Positions 61,101 through 64,000 of a stretch of 64,000 nt of DNA are shown here, in pieces (within the stretch, counting starts at the first letter, position 1; each line of letters begins with the position of its first letter). The stretch is from Carallia brachiata. Its lineage: Eukaryota > Streptophyta > Magnoliopsida > Malpighiales > Rhizophoraceae. The notes under the pieces were generated by a model. It was given only the letters and a program-made list of their open reading frames with translations, did not search any database and was not told where the DNA came from. The position numbers and the translations under genes are program-made. The stretch is from the NCBI GenBank assembly GCA_021464245.1, contig JADCRB010000048.1, forward strand, positions 1,368,783 to 1,432,782. The letters run 5' to 3'.

Positions 61101-63550
61101 TGCCTTTCTTTATTTTCTCTTTGTGGGTCTCTAACTATAAGTCCTATGTTTATTAGCAGATCATCTGTCAAGTTGGTCAAAAACGTGGTAGGTTGAATAT
61201 TGAGGAAGAAGATGATGGGCAACCAAAGAAGAAAGTTCGTATAGGAGTTCCTGCTACTCAATGGATTTCGGTCTACAATGCTAGGCTGCCAATGAAACAG
61301 AGGTAAAGCCATTTTTTGATGTGTGACAGTGAGTTCCTCTGGTGTAGATTCTTAGATTTTATTTTCTATTTATTACTGGACCATTTGGAAAACAAACCCT
61401 AGGAATCTGGATTGAATTGTGGAGTCGAAATGATCTTGCGCTAGAATGGTCGTGATGCATTTACAATTGGATATGTTGCAATTGTATTTAGCACTAGAAT
61501 GTGGCTTTTTTTTGGGTGGGGGGGGGGGGTTGGGACTTATCCTTCTCCTTTGATCTTGATTCTCTTTACTGTGGACCAAACGCTATTTCCTTGTAGTACA
61601 TGTCTCATTCATGCTTTTCTGTCTTTTATGAGAACTATGGGATGCTTGCACTTATTATCTGTTGCCTGCAAAAGCTTTTCAATAAGGCCTTGTGATCACC
61701 TCTACATTTGGATTGTGCACAGGTATCATTATAATGTTGCTGATGGAAGGTTGGCTCAACACGTGGAGAGAGGAATTGCTGATGGTCTGCTTATAAGTTG
61801 TGTTGCATCATGTTCCAATCTTTGGGCACTAATTATGGATGCTGGGACTGGTTTTACACACCAAGTTTATGAACTGTCTCCTTCTTTCTTACACAAGGCG
61901 TGTCTCTGTTCTGCATATATAACACTATAGTTGCTAAAATAATATGATTTTTTTTTTCTATCTATAATACTACAGAACTATGAAAACAAAATGTGATTGT
62001 TCATTCAATGTAACAGGAATGGATCATGGATCAATGGGAAAGGAACTATTACATCAGTTCTATTGCTGGTTCAACCAATGGGAGCTCCCTTGTGGTGATG
62101 TCCAAAGGTTCGTTTCCATTACCCTTTCAAGCTTTAGGAATGCATAATTTTTATAAGGTTGATAGATGTCATGAAATTCATTTGGTTGTGCATTGGCAAT
62201 TATGGTTGTTTATGTGGGCATTGTGCATGGCATTTCATTCTATTGCGATATACTGGATATTTCCTAACTAACTTTCTTTGTTGGTAATGCAACCTCGACA
62301 CCAACAATGCTTTAGTCCCAAAGTCAATTAGGTTTCTCATCATTTAGTTATATTATGAACTGAGTTTGATAACTAAATCCTTCTATTTTGTTGGTAATGA
62401 TAATATGAAGTTTATGCATTGATTTATTCAGGCACCCAGTATACTCAACAATCGTACAAGGTAAGCGATTCTTTTCCTTTTAAGTGGATAAACAAGAAGT
62501 GGAGAGAAGGATTTCATGTCACCTCAATGGCGACTGCCGGAACCAGATGGGGAATAGTTATGTCTCGCAATGCTGGTTTTAGTGACCAGGTACCAACTTC
62601 TTGTAAGGAAAATTTAAATTACACTAATGAAGCTACTCTTCGATGTAAAAGTACCCCAGACCCAGAGTGCTGATGATAAGTACATCCGACAGAGGTTTCC
62701 AATTAATTTTTGGGTGTATTTACCTTTGGATTTCTTGGGCATAACATTCTTTTCATTTAAACTTTAATTTGCCTGCTCTCTATCTCTCTCTCTTGTTGGC
62801 TTGCATGCTTCTCTATAACTTCACACTTGATTGATAGGTGGTGGAACTTGATTTTCTCTATCCAAGTGAGGGCATTCACAGACGCTGGGATAATGGCTTT
62901 CGGATAACATCAACAGCTGCAACTTTTGATCAAGCTGCGCTTATTTTGAGCGTGCCCCGGCGAAAACCTGGAGATGAAACTCAGGAAACTTTGCGTACCT
63001 CTCAATTTCCGAGTACACATGTTAAGGTAAATCTTTGATCTGGAATAATTTCTCTAAATATGTGTTGGCTGGGTGTAAACATCCCCTTATAATATGTCCA
63101 ACTACCATGAGTGACAAGTACTATAGTCCATCTCTACTGAATAAAAAAGTCTCGGCTGGAGCTTATGGTATTTCTGACATTTTGCATGTGTACGTATGTA
63201 CTATTGTGTCCCTTGCAAGTTTCCTAGTGAAATACCATGGACCTTATGATATGGAAATATGTATCATGATCTCTTTCTTCCCTTTGAAGATGAGTTGTGT
63301 TATGGCAAATTTGAGTTGTGTTATGGCAAATTTGAGACAAGTAAAGTTCTTAGTTTTCATACCTCTCTAGTATGTATTTGGGCGAATTTCCTTGCCTTAC
63401 AGCCTTATTCGTATGGTTTGCTGCAAACATTAGTTGACATAAACGTTTCAAGGCATTGTTTAGTTACACCTTGCTTGCCTTTATATGCAGGAAAAATGGG
63501 CGAAAAATCTGTACCTTGCTTGTCTGTGCTACGGGAGGACTGTTTCTTGA
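58150..63550 (+). CDS. Casein kinase 1-like / MUT9-like protein kinase
   Basis: Sixteen exons give 718 aa: 58150-58578, 59167-59295, 59390-59463, 59584-59653, 59739-59794, 60055-60126, 60264-60358, 60441-60507, 60589-60718, 60856-61074, 61160-61302, 61723-61897, 62017-62107, 62432-62589, 62838-63026, 63491-63550. The start [10 protein letters not shown] is the family start. Residues ~1-140 are basic and carry probable nuclear signals (RKKKRK). Kinase domain ~150-450: [15 protein letters not shown]-binding K190 in VALKF, catalytic HGDVKPENF (280-288), DLG (305-307, normal for CK1) and a CK1-type [15 protein letters not shown] conserved plant-specific C-terminal domain follows and ends [12 protein letters not shown]. 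Relatives (MLK1-4/PPKs in Arabidopsis, HD16/EL1 in rice) are nuclear kinases that phosphorylate histones and photoreceptor or gibberellin-signalling proteins and influence flowering. Exon 12 appears to use a GC donor. Confidence 0.94.
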
Positions 63551-64000
63551 AGTAGTGGTTGTTGCAGGGAATTTTCTGTAAGAAAAAGAAATAAAAAAAT
63601 GGGGTTTTGTTTTCGGTATCCCCACATCACATTCTTCGAATTTCTAATGTTCAATTGTACAAAATTGTATACAAGCTGTAGCTGCAGCACTGGAGAATTA
63701 GACCTGTTCCAACGACAGACTTTCTGATTGAAGGTGTAATTTTTATCGCGAGCATACCGAGCTTTTTATGTTGTGGCACCTGAGCACGTACCATGGCAAT
63801 TGTTTGCAGAGAATTCACAGCAGGGATTCGTGTCTGTTACAAATTGTGAGGAAGGGGAAAAGGCTGATGCGTTGGATCAGTTAATGGTTATTAGTATTGT
63901 CATGATGAAAACGTCATGTATTGTTTTAAGGGGATGTCAGCCATTGTTTTTCTATCTTTAGTTGCGCGGGGGCCCTTAATTGGAGTTTGCATTAAGGAGT
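63551..64000. other. 3' UTR of the kinase gene
   Basis: The sequence after the stop has no gene of its own; the short frame at 63773-63961 has no domain. It is probably the kinase 3' UTR and following spacer. Confidence 0.55.

Overview
This window is nuclear DNA of a flowering plant, most likely a woody eudicot. The signs are GT-AG introns, AT-rich intergenic DNA full of small TIR elements, HUB2, MUT9-like kinase, dirigent and CC-NB-LRR genes, and TATA and telo-box promoter elements. I cannot name the species from sequence alone. No tRNA, rRNA, CRISPR or bacterial-type operon was seen.

Layout. 1-3.1 kb is intergenic. 4.26-8.42 kb (+) is an eight-exon SF1/BBP-like KH-domain gene with a long Pro/Ser/Gln-rich tail. 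10.50-16.43 kb (-) is a 19-exon gene for the H2B mono-ubiquitin ligase HUB2 (893 aa predicted, complete RING). 16.4-24.7 kb is AT-rich and carries several MITE-like elements. 24.70-25.65 kb (-) is an intronless TMEM45/DUF716 membrane protein. 25.7-33.5 kb holds more small transposons, including a hAT-like element with a perfect 8-bp target-site duplication. 33.5-36.4 kb is a graveyard of two dirigent pseudogenes mixed with two copies of a LINE-like fragment. 40.98-41.58 kb (+) is an intact dirigent gene lying between two elements related to the hAT-like element. 44.82-45.19 kb (+) is a small membrane protein. 48.63-52.65 kb (+) is a full-length intronless CC-NB-LRR (1341 aa), bracketed by two direct copies of a ~2.4-2.6 kb non-coding block. 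58.15-63.55 kb (+) is a 16-exon casein kinase 1/MUT9-like kinase (718 aa predicted) with one probable GC-AG intron.

The genes are not an operon and most are unrelated. Two act on chromatin in families linked to flowering and light signalling (HUB2 and the MUT9-like kinase). Two belong to defence or secondary metabolism (the dirigent protein and the NLR). The intact dirigent gene with two decayed relatives, and the NLR between duplicated flanks, show the local duplication and decay expected of such loci.

The most informative non-genic signals are small transposons dated or typed by their target-site duplications, several long AT-rich foldbacks, and the duplicated NLR flanks. I found no convincing new molecular system. 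Exon boundaries were set by hand from reading frame, splice dinucleotides and family conservation.
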